Below are positions 30,253 through 38,738 of a stretch of DNA of 64,000 bases, piece by piece. The number at the start of each line of letters is the position of its first letter. Within the stretch, counting starts at the first letter, position 1. Origin of the DNA: Actinomycetota bacterium (GTDB taxonomy: Bacteria; Actinomycetota; Actinomycetes; Propionibacteriales; Nocardioidaceae); contig WLJH01000018.1 in the NCBI GenBank assembly GCA_009701885.1, positions 1-64,000 of the forward strand. The letters run 5' to 3'. The notes beneath the pieces are model-generated. The model ran no database searches and was not told the DNA's origin. It saw nothing but the letters and a program-made list of their open reading frames with translations. A program made the translations under genes and the position numbers.

Positions 30253-31263
30253 ATGAGCGCCACTTCCCCCGCCGGCTCCCCCGGCACCCCCACGGCCGAC
30301 GGCGACTGGCAGGTGGCACGGCCCCTGCCCGCCGACCGGGGACTGGTGGCGCGCCTGCTGGAGGAGTGCGTGCGCGAGGACCGCGCCCTCGCCGCACTGG
30401 CACCCGGTGTCGCCGACGGGACCCAGCGCGCGGGCGCCTGGCTCGCGAGCACCCGACCGGCCTGGTCCGGGGTCGTCGCGGAGCCGGGACGCTCGCCCCG
30501 TCGGCTGCTGGGGTACGCCGACGTGCTGGCCACCCCCGGCCCGACCCCCCGCCACCGGGTGCGGCTCGTGCTGCTCGCCGCAGCCGCCGACGGCACCCCG
30601 GTGGCCGGGCTGCTCCGCACCGCGGCTGAGGAGGCCGTCGCCGCGCTCGACGTCGCAGCAACCGCAGCCGCTCCCCTCCTCGACCCGGAGGAGGCACCGC
30701 CCACCCGTTTCGCGGTACCGGTGCCCGTGCGCCGACGCCCCGTCGCCGCCCTCGCCGGTGCCGCCGCGATCGGGATCGGAGGCGTCCTCGCCGTCCTCGC
30801 CGTGCAGGTCGGGGTGGGTCCACTGGGCGGGGTCCTGCCCTTCCTCGCCCCGGACGTCCCGTCACCGGTCTCGGGCACCGCACCCGAGAGCGACCCCGAC
30901 GACCCGACGACGCCCGCTCCGGCCCAGCCCGTGGCCGGTGCCGGTGCCCCTATCGCCCCGCTCCCGGCGCCCGCGACCGACGGCGGCCCCGGCGCCTCCG
31001 ACGGCACCGACCCGAGTGGCCCCCAGGGTCCGGCGACTCCCCCGCCCGGGCCGCCGCCCGCCCCTCCGGGCGACCAGCCCGGCCTGACCTCCTCGCTCCT
31101 CGACCCCGTCGTCGCCACGGTCGTCACGGTCGTGGACGGAGCCACCGGGGGGACGCTCGCGCCGGTCACCTCGCTCGTCGAGGGCACCGCCGACGGCGCT
31201 ACCGACCTGCTCGACGACACCGTCGACGGGGTGCTGGGCCTGCTGCCGGTCACGGCCCGCTGA
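30253..31263 (+). CDS. single-pass membrane protein: GNAT-like N-domain, Pro-rich stalk, repetitive tail
   Basis: ATG at 30253 opens a 336-residue protein. Residues about 15-145 resemble a degenerate acetyltransferase (GNAT) fold (WQVARPLPADRGLVARLL, then PRHRVRLVLLAAAADGTPVAGLL), but the acetyl-CoA loop is not clear. One membrane helix (PVAALAGAAAIGIGGVLAVLAVQ) lies near residues 164-187. The rest is an outside stalk rich in Pro, Ala and Gly (about 210-280) and a tail of repeated hydrophobic/acidic units (SLLDPVVATVVTVVDGATGG, SLVEGTADGATDLLDDTVDG). Pro-rich coding bias is strong. I do not recognise the overall protein. It is divergent from the spermidine-synthase-like gene. Confidence 0.7.
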   Translation: MSATSPAGSPGTPTADGDWQVARPLPADRGLVARLLEECVREDRALAALAPGVADGTQRAGAWLASTRPAWSGVVAEPGRSPRRLLGYADVLATPGPTPRHRVRLVLLAAAADGTPVAGLLRTAAEEAVAALDVAATAAAPLLDPEEAPPTRFAVPVPVRRRPVAALAGAAAIGIGGVLAVLAVQVGVGPLGGVLPFLAPDVPSPVSGTAPESDPDDPTTPAPAQPVAGAGAPIAPLPAPATDGGPGASDGTDPSGPQGPATPPPGPPPAPPGDQPGLTSSLLDPVVATVVTVVDGATGGTLAPVTSLVEGTADGATDLLDDTVDGVLGLLPVTAR

Positions 31264-31306
31264 GCAGCCCGCGCGGTCCGTCCCCGCCTCGGGCAGGATG
31301 GCCCCC

Positions 31307-31594
31307 ATGAGTGCCTACTGGGTCAGCAGCTACCTCGAGATCACCGACGAGGCGAAGCTGCGTGCGTACGCCGACCTCGCCGGCCCCGCCATCGTCTCCG
31401 CCGGGGGACGGTTCCTGGCCCGGGGCCTGCCCGAGGCGACGTACGAGGCCGGGCGCGCGGAGCGCTGCGTCATCATCGAGTTCGCCGATGTCGCGGCCGC
31501 CGTGGCCTGCCACGACTCCGCGGCTTACCAGGAGGCGCTGAGCGCCCTGGGCGACGGCGCGGTGCGCGACCTGCGGATCGTCCCCGGCGCCTAG
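31307..31594 (+). CDS. DUF1330 domain protein
   Basis: The 95-residue protein is a dimeric ferredoxin-like alpha/beta barrel of the DUF1330 family: YWVSSYLEITDEAKLRAYA at the start, GGRFLARGLPEATYE near residue 35, and VIIEFADVAAAVACHDSAAYQ near residue 57. ATG at 31307 is preferred to that at 31298 because an AGGA site lies eight bases before it. The biochemical role is unknown; relatives resemble YciI and Dabb-type proteins. It converges on and overlaps the Old Yellow Enzyme gene by four bases. Confidence 0.87.
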   Translation: MSAYWVSSYLEITDEAKLRAYADLAGPAIVSAGGRFLARGLPEATYEAGRAERCVIIEFADVAAAVACHDSAAYQEALSALGDGAVRDLRIVPGA

Positions 31595-32856
31595 GAGCGC
31601 CCGGCCGAGGTGACCAGCCGGGCCCGACGGCGTCGCCCGCCGATGCCGCGCACGGCCTCGCCGGAGACGAAGCGCGACGCGGCGCTGATCGCCCGCAGCC
31701 CGGGGTCGGGCTCCAGGCCGCGGCCCATCCGGGCGATCTGCGTCTCGTACCACTCCGACTCCCCCGCCAGGCCGGCGACGGTCGGCAGCGTGTAGCGCGG
31801 GAGGGGACGACCGGTCTCGCCGGCGAGCAGGCCGGCGGTGAGGTCGGGCTCGATCGCCAGCGGGCGGCCGAGACCGATCAGGTCGACACCGCCGTCGGCG
31901 AGGAGCGCCTCCATCGCCTCGCGGGTGCGGATGCCTCCGGTGAGCATCAGCGCCACCGAGCCGGCGCTCTCGCGGACCCGGCGGGCGAAGCCGGCGAAGT
32001 AGGCCTCCTTGTGGCTCCCGGCGCCGGCGACGTCGTCGCCACCGAGCCCCTCGACCTCCCCGAAGAGCGCCGGGTTCTCGTAGGTGCCGCCGGAGATCTC
32101 GATCAGGTCGACGCCCTCCTCGACCAGCAGCCGCACGACCTGCTCGGCGTCGTCCTCGGTGAAGCCGCCGTGGCGGAAGTCGGAGGAGTTGAGCTTCACC
32201 GACACCGTGAAGCCGTCGCCGGTGGCCGCGCGCACGGCGCGCACCGACTCCACGAGCGCGCGGGAGCGACCGGCGAGGTCGCCGCCCCAGCGGTCGGTGC
32301 GCCGGTTGACGTACGGCGAGAGGAACTGCGCCAGCAGGTAGCCGTGCGCGGCGTGCACCTGCACGCCGTCCAGCCCGGCCTCCTCGCACCGGCGGGCGGC
32401 GGCACCGAAGGCCGCGACGATGGCCTCGACCTCGGCGTCGGTGAGGGCGCGCGGCTTGGCGAAGAGCCCCATCATCTTCACCGCCCCCGCCTCGGCGCTG
32501 GGCGCCACCGGCCGCGAGGCCACGAAGCGGTTGGTCTGGCGCCCCGGGTGGTTGAGCTGGGCGATGACCGGGCTGCCGGCGGCGGCCTCGCGGACCCGGG
32601 CCAACCGCGCGACGTCGAGGTGCTCGTCGGCCACGACGTTGCGGCTGCGCTCCAGGAAGCGCCGGTCCACCATCAGGTTGCCGGTGACGAGCAGACCGCC
32701 GGCCGCCCCCGCGGCCCACCGGCGGTAGAGCCGCTCCAGGGCCGGCGTGGGCTGGTTGTCGGCGTCGGCGAGGTTCTCGGTCATCGGCGCCTTGGCGATG
32801 CGGTGCGGCAGCACCAGTCCGCTGGGCAGGGTCAGAGGCGCGTCGAGGGTGGCCAC
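31591..32856 (-). CDS. NADH:flavin oxidoreductase / Old Yellow Enzyme family
   Basis: The 421-residue FMN barrel begins LTLPSGLVLPHRIAKAPMTEN and carries QLNHPGRQ near residue 100. The substrate and active-site segment HAAHGYLLAQFLSPYVNRRTD lies near residues 168-190, with FMN-binding GGIRTREAME near residue 308. It resembles the single-domain OYE subgroup (no iron-sulfur C-terminal domain), which reduces activated alkenes. The C-terminal extension (VRGIGGRRRRARLV) is basic. The cognate substrate is unknown. It is convergent with the DUF1330 gene. Confidence 0.9.
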   Translation of the reverse strand: MATLDAPLTLPSGLVLPHRIAKAPMTENLADADNQPTPALERLYRRWAAGAAGGLLVTGNLMVDRRFLERSRNVVADEHLDVARLARVREAAAGSPVIAQLNHPGRQTNRFVASRPVAPSAEAGAVKMMGLFAKPRALTDAEVEAIVAAFGAAARRCEEAGLDGVQVHAAHGYLLAQFLSPYVNRRTDRWGGDLAGRSRALVESVRAVRAATGDGFTVSVKLNSSDFRHGGFTEDDAEQVVRLLVEEGVDLIEISGGTYENPALFGEVEGLGGDDVAGAGSHKEAYFAGFARRVRESAGSVALMLTGGIRTREAMEALLADGGVDLIGLGRPLAIEPDLTAGLLAGETGRPLPRYTLPTVAGLAGESEWYETQIARMGRGLEPDPGLRAISAASRFVSGEAVRGIGGRRRRARLVTSAGRS

Positions 32857-32956
32857 GACGGGAGGGTAGGCCGGCGGTGGTCGAGGCCCGCGGGACGACC
32901 GCGCACGTGGACGCCCGACCGGGCGCCGGCCGGCCGACCGGGCCGCGGGCGCCGAC

Positions 32957-33130
32957 TCAGTCGGTGCTGACCCTGCGGCCGTCGAGGTAGGAGCGCAGCA
33001 CCGAGGTGCGCGGGCTGCTGACCCGGCTCATCTGCTCCCCGTCACAGTTGACGAGCGCCACCTCGATCCAGTCCCCACGCTGCACGAGCACCTCCCAGTG
33101 CCCGCCTGAGGCCTCCCAGCGCTCCAGCAC
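32957..33130 (-). CDS. small conserved hypothetical protein (57 aa)
   Basis: The frame read on the minus strand from GTG 33130 to TGA 32957 encodes LERWEASGGHWEVLVQ, then DWIEVALVNCDGEQMSRV, then SPRTSVLRSYLDGRRVSTD. The pattern of a short beta-rich domain with WEASGGxWxV and a CDG turn resembles small uncharacterised actinobacterial proteins, so I take it as a real gene too short for a usual cut-off. The start is uncertain: the frame is open upstream to a TAG near 33190, with only non-ATG candidates. Function is unknown. Confidence 0.6.
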   Translation of the reverse strand: MLERWEASGGHWEVLVQRGDWIEVALVNCDGEQMSRVSSPRTSVLRSYLDGRRVSTD

Positions 33131-33389
33131 CGAGACCAGTCCGCCGGGCGGGCCGGTCTCCGGCCTGCTGTGACCCTCGCGTGCGGCGTACCCCTACGAC
33201 ATGCGGACCTCCTGGTGCTCTCCCGCTCCCGGCCCCGTCCACCCTGCCACCGCGCCGCCGCCCGCGCACGGGACCAACGACCCGGATCCGCCGGGACCCG
33301 CGCCCCTGCCCCTCGCGCCCGCGGCGTACGACGATGGGCGCGACCCGTCCCGGCACCGACGTGGCCGGGACGACACGTGGGGAGAGCCG

Positions 33390-34193
33390 ATGTCGACGAC
33401 CGTGAATCCCGAACGTGCGGGGCGAGCCGCCCCGTCGCGCCCGCCCCGACCGGGGCCGCTCGTGCCCGACCAGCACGGGGCGTGGGCGTTCCTGGCGCTC
33501 CCGGTGTCCCTGGCCGCGCCCGTCCTGTCGTGGCACCCGGCACTGGTGCCCGTGGTCCTGGCCTGGGTGGCGGCGTACCCCGCAGCCTGGGCACTCACCG
33601 GCCGGCTCACCGCCCCGCGCCCGCACCGCTTCGACCGGGCGCTGCGGCTGTGGCTGCCGCTCGCCGGCGTGGCCGCGGCCGCCTCGGTGGCCTGGCGGCC
33701 CTGGCTGGTCTGGGTCGGTGTGCTCTACGGCCTCGGGTACGCCGTCTCGCTGACCTACGCGCGGGCCCGGCGCGAGCGCGCGCTCGGCAACGACCTGGTG
33801 CTGGTCGCCCAGTGCGCGCTCATGGTGCCGGTGCTGGTCGGCGTCGGTGCACGCGGCGGCTGGGTCCCGCCGTGGCCGACGTTCGACGGGACGCTCGCCC
33901 TGCTGACCGCCGTCTGCGCGCTGGCCCTGGTCGGTTCGACGCTGCACGTGAAGTCGCTGATCCGCGAGCGCCGCCGCCCCGGATTCGCCCGGGCCTCGCG
34001 GTGGTTCTCGCTGGCCTGCCTGGCCGCAGCGACCGGCCTCGCCGTCACGGGGACCCCGTGGCCGCTCATGCCGGCCACGCTCGCGGCCCTGCGGACCCAC
34101 CTGCTGAGCGACCCCTCGTTGCGTCCCGGCCGGATCGGCATGGTCGAGCTCGGCGTGCTGGTGGTGCTCGCCGGCTGCGCGTGGTGGGTCTGA
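33390..34193 (+). CDS. YwiC-like family membrane protein
   Basis: The 267-residue protein begins with a Pro/Arg-rich tail and the family motif PDQHGAWAFLALP near residue 28. About seven membrane helices follow (PVVLAWVAAYPAAWALTG, LPLAGVAAAASVAW, WLVWVGVLYGLGYAVSLTYA and others), with basic cytosolic loops. ATG at 33390 follows GGGGAGAG. YwiC-like proteins are uncharacterised; in Bacillus the name-giving gene lies near nitrate respiration genes, but none are seen here. It is convergent with the lipase-like gene. Confidence 0.85.
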   Translation: MSTTVNPERAGRAAPSRPPRPGPLVPDQHGAWAFLALPVSLAAPVLSWHPALVPVVLAWVAAYPAAWALTGRLTAPRPHRFDRALRLWLPLAGVAAAASVAWRPWLVWVGVLYGLGYAVSLTYARARRERALGNDLVLVAQCALMVPVLVGVGARGGWVPPWPTFDGTLALLTAVCALALVGSTLHVKSLIRERRRPGFARASRWFSLACLAAATGLAVTGTPWPLMPATLAALRTHLLSDPSLRPGRIGMVELGVLVVLAGCAWWV

Positions 34194-34249
34194 CCAGGCA
34201 GCACCAGCCTCGCCCGGGCAGTGGCCGGGCAGGTCGTCGCCCGCGGGGC

Positions 34250-35593
34250 TCAGCCGCGTCCGAGGACCGTGCGCACGGCGACCGCGCCCAGACCGGCGAA
34301 GCCCGACCAGGACGACGGCAGCAGGGCCAGCGAGAGGTGGTCACGGTTGCCCGTGGCGGGGGGCGCGGCAACCCCGGGGCACGCTGCCCGGTGGTCCTCG
34401 AACCGTCGCTCGAGCCAGCCGAGCATGACGGGGAACCCCAGCAGCATCAGGCTGATGTGCTCGCTGGCCCCGTCGCGCAGGTAGAGCACGTCGGCACCCC
34501 GGTCGGCGTATCGCTGCACCTGGCTGTCCACGTCGTCGACGTCGATGATCTGGTCCCACCGGGATTGGACGACCAGCAGTGGACAGGTCGGGGCGTGGTG
34601 GCCCAGCCGGAGGTCGTCGAACACGTGCAGGACCTCGGGGAGCGCCAGGACGTCGGCGAGCGGGGAGTCGAGGTAGTCGTCGAAGTCGTCGAGCGCGTAG
34701 CGCAGGCACGCCTCGGTCGTGGTGAGCTGCTCCAACCGGTCCAGTCGCTGCCTGCCCTCGCTCGACGCGTGCTCGCGCACCACCTCGGCCAGCCCCGGGT
34801 AGACGTGTCGCAGCCCCGCCACCACGAGTGCGGGCAGACCGGCGAAGAACCCGCCGTTGAGCTTGATGAACGCCTCGCCCGGGTCGCCCACCGGCGAGCC
34901 CAGCACGGCACCGACGATCGGCAGCTCGGGGGCGTGGGTCGGGGCCATCTCGGCGGCCCACGACGTGGCCATGCCCCCACCGGAGTAGCCGAACATCCCG
35001 ACCGGCAGGTCGCCGGGCAGGCCGGCGTCCTCGAGGGCCAGGGCGGCCCGCACGCCGTCGAGGACCCGGTAGCCCGGCTCCCTCGGGGCCGCGAACGTGC
35101 CCAGCCGGCCCTCGTGGTCGCAAGCGCTGACGGCGTACCCCAGGTCGAGCAGCCGCGCGATGAGCAGGATCTCGAACTGCGGCAGCGCGCCCCACGCCCG
35201 CGCGCCGGCCCGCAACGCGTACGACGGGAAGCACCGGTCCGAGACCGCGTCGATGGCGCATTGGTAGGCCACCAGCCCGCTCGGCACCGCTCCCCTGCGC
35301 CGCATCACCGTCGTGACCGCCACCTCGGGGTCGCCGTGCAGGTCGGTGCTGCGGTAAGCGACCTGCCACGCCTCGATCCGCTGCTGCGGCACCAGCCCCA
35401 GCAGCGCGACCCGGACGCGACGGCTGCGGATGACCGCTCCCGGCGCCAGCTGCGCGAGCCCGGGCGGCGTGTCGAGGAAGTCGTCCTCGTGGGGACGCCG
35501 CGGCGCCTGTCCACGGGCGTCCTGCGTGCCACCGGTGGGACCGGGAGCCGGCAGGCGCGAGGCCCGCACCGGGCGGGCGGATCGAGGAGTCAC
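34250..35593 (-). CDS. alpha/beta hydrolase, secretory-lipase (LIP) family-like
   Basis: The 447-residue protein has the shape of the LIP family (PF03583) common in actinobacteria: an N-terminal region with PHEDDFLDTPPGLAQLAPG, a FEILLIARLLDLGYAVSACDHEG segment, and nucleophile elbow MFGYSGGGMATSWAA near residue 200. The VVQSRWDQIIDVDD aspartate lies near residue 348 and a C-terminal histidine in GASEHISLM near residue 380, completing a plausible Ser-Asp-His triad. No clear signal peptide is visible at this start. The C-terminal 30 residues are hydrophobic. It could be an esterase or lipase on acyl glycerols or triacylglycerols. Confidence 0.78.
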   Translation of the reverse strand: MTPRSARPVRASRLPAPGPTGGTQDARGQAPRRPHEDDFLDTPPGLAQLAPGAVIRSRRVRVALLGLVPQQRIEAWQVAYRSTDLHGDPEVAVTTVMRRRGAVPSGLVAYQCAIDAVSDRCFPSYALRAGARAWGALPQFEILLIARLLDLGYAVSACDHEGRLGTFAAPREPGYRVLDGVRAALALEDAGLPGDLPVGMFGYSGGGMATSWAAEMAPTHAPELPIVGAVLGSPVGDPGEAFIKLNGGFFAGLPALVVAGLRHVYPGLAEVVREHASSEGRQRLDRLEQLTTTEACLRYALDDFDDYLDSPLADVLALPEVLHVFDDLRLGHHAPTCPLLVVQSRWDQIIDVDDVDSQVQRYADRGADVLYLRDGASEHISLMLLGFPVMLGWLERRFEDHRAACPGVAAPPATGNRDHLSLALLPSSWSGFAGLGAVAVRTVLGRG

Positions 35594-35602
35594 GGGCTGA
35601 CG

Positions 35603-35959
35603 CTAGGCGATGTGGTCGGCGGCCGGCGGTGCGACCCGAGAACAGGCAACTCGCCACCGCCTCCGCGACCGACGTCCGTGGGACCGCTTCGTCCTCGAGA
35701 TGGCCGCCCTCGACCGCTGATCGCGCAGGCGCTGGTCACGCACGCCCCCAGCAGAGAACCGGGGCGATCCGCGGGGCCCGTTTCGAGTGGAGTCCAGCAG
35801 AGTGGTGTACGACGGAGCCTGGTCGTGTCCGCGCGGACCAGTGGGCAGCCGACGGGCCACCAGCAGGCCGATGCGGTCGTAATACTGAAGAGTCCGAACC
35901 GTGGTACCCGTCAGGTCAGCGACCGCCCCGACCCCCAGCAACTCCTCATCGGCGCTCAC
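35603..35959 (-). pseudogene. MerR-family regulator, truncated after the recognition helix
   Basis: GTG at 35959 opens a frame whose first about 43 residues are a good MerR winged-helix start (LLGVGAVADLTGTTVRTLQYYDRIGLL then VARRLPTG, with YYDRIGLL as the classic helix). It should then continue into the wing and coiled-coil dimer helix. Instead the sequence changes to an Arg-rich, non-conserved stretch through to 35603. The DNA-binding half is incomplete and the effector domain is absent. A 15-bp dyad operator is intact upstream. Deletion or replacement is the likeliest cause. Confidence 0.7.
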
Positions 35960-35976
35960 GGCAGGAATGCAATCAC

Positions 35977-35991
35977 GTGACGTAACGTCAC
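35977..35991. promoter_or_regulatory. MerR-type dyad operator
   Basis: GTGACGT-A-ACGTCAC is a perfect 15-bp dyad 18 bp upstream of the MerR remnant start, placed in the promoter spacer as usual for autoregulated MerR genes. On the minus strand TTGCGG and a weak TGCATT flank it. Confidence 0.55.
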
Positions 35992-36070
35992 CCGCAAGCC
36001 GTGCACGACCCGGCGCGCGGCACGATTCGCACGCGAAGCGTGACCAGTTCGGGATCGTCTGACGGCACAG

Positions 36071-36715
36071 TCACTTGCCACCCCCCAGGCCCGCTTCGCG
36101 TGCCTTCACGATGGCCGCGGACCGGTCGGAGACCTGGAGCTTGTTGAGGACGTTGGATACGTGGTTGCGTACCGTCTTCAGGTTGATCATCAACTCGTGG
36201 GCGATGATCGAGTTGCCCTTGCCAGCAGCGACCAGCTCCAACACCTCGCGCTCGCGATCGGTCAGCGAGGGGAAAGCAGCTGCAGTGGATCCGGCGCCGC
36301 GGGCGAAGTGGGCGATGACACGTTGGGCGATCTCGCGGCCGAAGATCGCCTCGCCTGCCGCGGCGGCGCGGACCGCGCGCACGATCTCGTCCTGCTCTGC
36401 TCCCTTGAGGAGGTAGCCGCGGGCGCCGGCGCGCATCGCCGCGAAGACGGAGTCGTCGTCCTCGAACATCGTGAGGACGACGACCGCCGGGGCGAACGCG
36501 CCCCGGTTGATTCTTCGCGTCGCCTCGATGCCGTCCAGCTCGGGCATCCGCAGGTCCATCAGCACGACGTCGGGAGCCAGCTCTTCGGCAAGCTCCACGG
36601 CGCGTAGACCGGTTTCAGCCTCACCGACGATGTCGATGTCGTCGACGTCGGCGAGCATCAGCTCGAGGCCGCGCCGGTACGCCGGGTGGTCGTCGACCGC
36701 GAGCAGCCGGATCAT
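36071..36715 (-). CDS. response regulator, NarL/LuxR type
   Basis: The 214-residue protein has a receiver domain (about 1-120) with acidic pocket VDDHPA, phosphoacceptor Asp in VVLMDLRMPELDG near residue 54, and the switch Thr and Lys in VVVLTMFED and GYLLKGA. A LuxR helix-turn-helix (about 148-205; LTDREREVLELVAAGKGNSIIAHEL split across it) follows. It is translated in coupling with the histidine kinase gene (36712-36715 overlap) and is its obvious partner. The basic residue bias and lower GC suggest it came with the island. Target genes are unknown; the divergent membrane protein gene is one candidate. Confidence 0.93.
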   Translation of the reverse strand: MIRLLAVDDHPAYRRGLELMLADVDDIDIVGEAETGLRAVELAEELAPDVVLMDLRMPELDGIEATRRINRGAFAPAVVVLTMFEDDDSVFAAMRAGARGYLLKGAEQDEIVRAVRAAAAGEAIFGREIAQRVIAHFARGAGSTAAAFPSLTDREREVLELVAAGKGNSIIAHELMINLKTVRNHVSNVLNKLQVSDRSAAIVKAREAGLGGGK

Positions 36716-38583
36716 CGCTCGACCCGGCTCTCCGCGCTCGCCGGAGGCTCCTCAACAGGCAGGACCGCACGCACGAGGAGGCCTCCTTCTCGCCGGTCGG
36801 AGATGTCGCAGGTGCCACCTAGCTCGGCGGCACGCTCGCGCATCGACGTCCACCCCACCCCGCTCGTAGTCGCCAGCGCTTGACCGCGCCCGTTGTCCGC
36901 GATGGTGAGTTCTAGGCAACCGTTCAAAGACACGTCGACCCGGCAGCGGCTCGCCATTGCATGGCGGACGGCGTTTGTCATCGCCTCAGATGCTATTCGG
37001 AAGGCAGCGACCTCGACCGCCGCGGGCAGCGCGGGCAGCGGCTCCGGCCCGTACACCTCAATCGTCAGCCCCCCGGACAATGCCCCAGCGCGATGCCGGA
37101 TCGCCGAAAGCAAGCCGACCTCGTCGATCGCCGGCGGCCTTAGGTCGTCGACGAGCCGGCGCACCTCCGCGATAGCGTCCTTGACCTCCTCGCGTGCCTC
37201 GGCAAGCAGTGCGGCGCGCGCGTCGACATCGGCGCGTGACTGCGCGGCGTTGAGCTTGAGCACGACGGCTGCCAGCGCCGGGCCGACCCCGTCGTGAAGG
37301 TCTCGGCGGAGCCGGCGGCGCTCCTCCTCGCGGCCGGCCACGATCCGCGAACGCGACTCGCGAAGAGCCTGGCCCTGTCTCTCCGATCGGACGAGGACCG
37401 CCGCATACCGGGCAAGGTCGCGGAGGAGAGCCAGATCCGCGGATGACAGCTCCCGACCGTGCGGCACTGCCACCGCGAGATATCCGAAACTCTCGCCGCG
37501 ATGCACCAGCGGCGTCCGGACGACACGATCGTCCGCGTCGCCGGGCCGGGTGTCCACCCACGCGCGATCGGCACGGAGAGCTTCGGCGATCGCATCAGTG
37601 ACCGCGTCGGTGACCGGAGTGCCGAACGTGTCAGATGCTGCAGCGTCGGCCCGGTCGGCGAGCAGGCGGAGGGCTTGGTGCGGCTGGGACCTGTAGCCGT
37701 AGACCCACCGCTCGACCCGCCAGCCGAGCCAAGCGTAGGCCGGGTGCACCGCGACTGCGACCACGGCGACCGTGAGTAGGCCACCCAACGTGTCGTTTCC
37801 GCCGACGCGGGCGACAGCGAGGAGCAGCAGTGCGTACAACGCCACCACACCGACAACCAGGACGCCATAGGTGAGCGTGCGGCTGAGGACGAGCTGGATG
37901 TCGAAGAGGCGATAGCGCAAGATCGCGATCGTGATGGTGGCAGGCAGCGCAGTGCTGACACCGGTGAAAACGGCAGCGGTAATCCAGGGAATGTCACTCA
38001 GCAGGAAGTGATTCGCCCACAGCAGGAGCAGCCCCAGCGGGACAGCCAGCGCACCCCAGACCAGCCACAGGAGTTGCAGCCTGGTCTCGCCCGCCGATGC
38101 CTTGAGCCGGCTGCGCACGGCGACAGCGGAGCCGAAGAACAGAAGTACGACGAGCAGCAGCCCGACCGTCCCGAGAACTGCCGACACCGCCGGCGATAGC
38201 CACGCCACCGGTGGGGCGAGCCCGTCGTGCTCCTGCCGGAACGTACTCCGGTCACCGGCCGCACCCACGAGAAGCAGCGCTGCGCCCGCCAGCCCAACAC
38301 GGACCCAGAGCAGCCATCGACGTGACAGCGGACGCCCATCGGGCAAGACGTAGGCGATCAGGACCAACCACAGGAACAGGAAGACCCAACCGCCGGCGAG
38401 CAGCTGGTCGGCAACCAAGGCCGCCGTGGTCGTGCTCGTGAACTCGGAGCCACCCAACAGCAGACCCACCGACAGCCCGTGCGCCACCAGCAGGCAGCCG
38501 ATCCGACGCTGACCACGCCGCACGAGCAGCAGACCAAGCGTGATCGGGACCACCGTCGCGAACACAACGGCCGTGAAGAACAT
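36712..38583 (-). CDS. sensor histidine kinase (HisKA_3 / NarX-like)
   Basis: The 623-residue kinase starts at ATG 38583 (FFTAVVFATVV). It has about eight membrane helices over residues 1-315 (GLLLVRRGQRRIGCLLVAHG, LVGAAGDRSTF in a loop), a GAF-like cytosolic region (about 345-420), a HisKA_3 phosphoacceptor RRDLHDGVGPAL near residue 427, and an HATPase with IADNGRGQ and GLLVRAVLPV near the end. The upstream frame extension to 38844 has no start or homology. It phosphorylates the overlapping response regulator. The stimulus is unknown; no binding-protein gene is adjacent. Confidence 0.9.
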   Translation of the reverse strand: MFFTAVVFATVVPITLGLLLVRRGQRRIGCLLVAHGLSVGLLLGGSEFTSTTTAALVADQLLAGGWVFLFLWLVLIAYVLPDGRPLSRRWLLWVRVGLAGAALLLVGAAGDRSTFRQEHDGLAPPVAWLSPAVSAVLGTVGLLLVVLLFFGSAVAVRSRLKASAGETRLQLLWLVWGALAVPLGLLLLWANHFLLSDIPWITAAVFTGVSTALPATITIAILRYRLFDIQLVLSRTLTYGVLVVGVVALYALLLLAVARVGGNDTLGGLLTVAVVAVAVHPAYAWLGWRVERWVYGYRSQPHQALRLLADRADAAASDTFGTPVTDAVTDAIAEALRADRAWVDTRPGDADDRVVRTPLVHRGESFGYLAVAVPHGRELSSADLALLRDLARYAAVLVRSERQGQALRESRSRIVAGREEERRRLRRDLHDGVGPALAAVVLKLNAAQSRADVDARAALLAEAREEVKDAIAEVRRLVDDLRPPAIDEVGLLSAIRHRAGALSGGLTIEVYGPEPLPALPAAVEVAAFRIASEAMTNAVRHAMASRCRVDVSLNGCLELTIADNGRGQALATTSGVGWTSMRERAAELGGTCDISDRREGGLLVRAVLPVEEPPASAESRVER

Positions 38584-38738
38584 GTCCACAGTCTGACGGC
38601 GCGGCAGCCTCCCGTCTGCAGTCCCGGGAACACCTCCCGGCCCACCTGGGACGGCAACCTCGTGCGCCCGGACGACTCGACCGGAATGGTCGCGGTGTCG
38701 GCGATCCCCGCCGGCATCATGCGGAAGGGAGTGGCGAA

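Noticed and set aside
35610..35720. 36-residue plus-strand frame ending RFVLEMAALDR
   Set aside because: It looked like the end of a real protein, but there is no ribosome site, the upstream frame is closed by TAG, and it overlaps the MerR remnant region.
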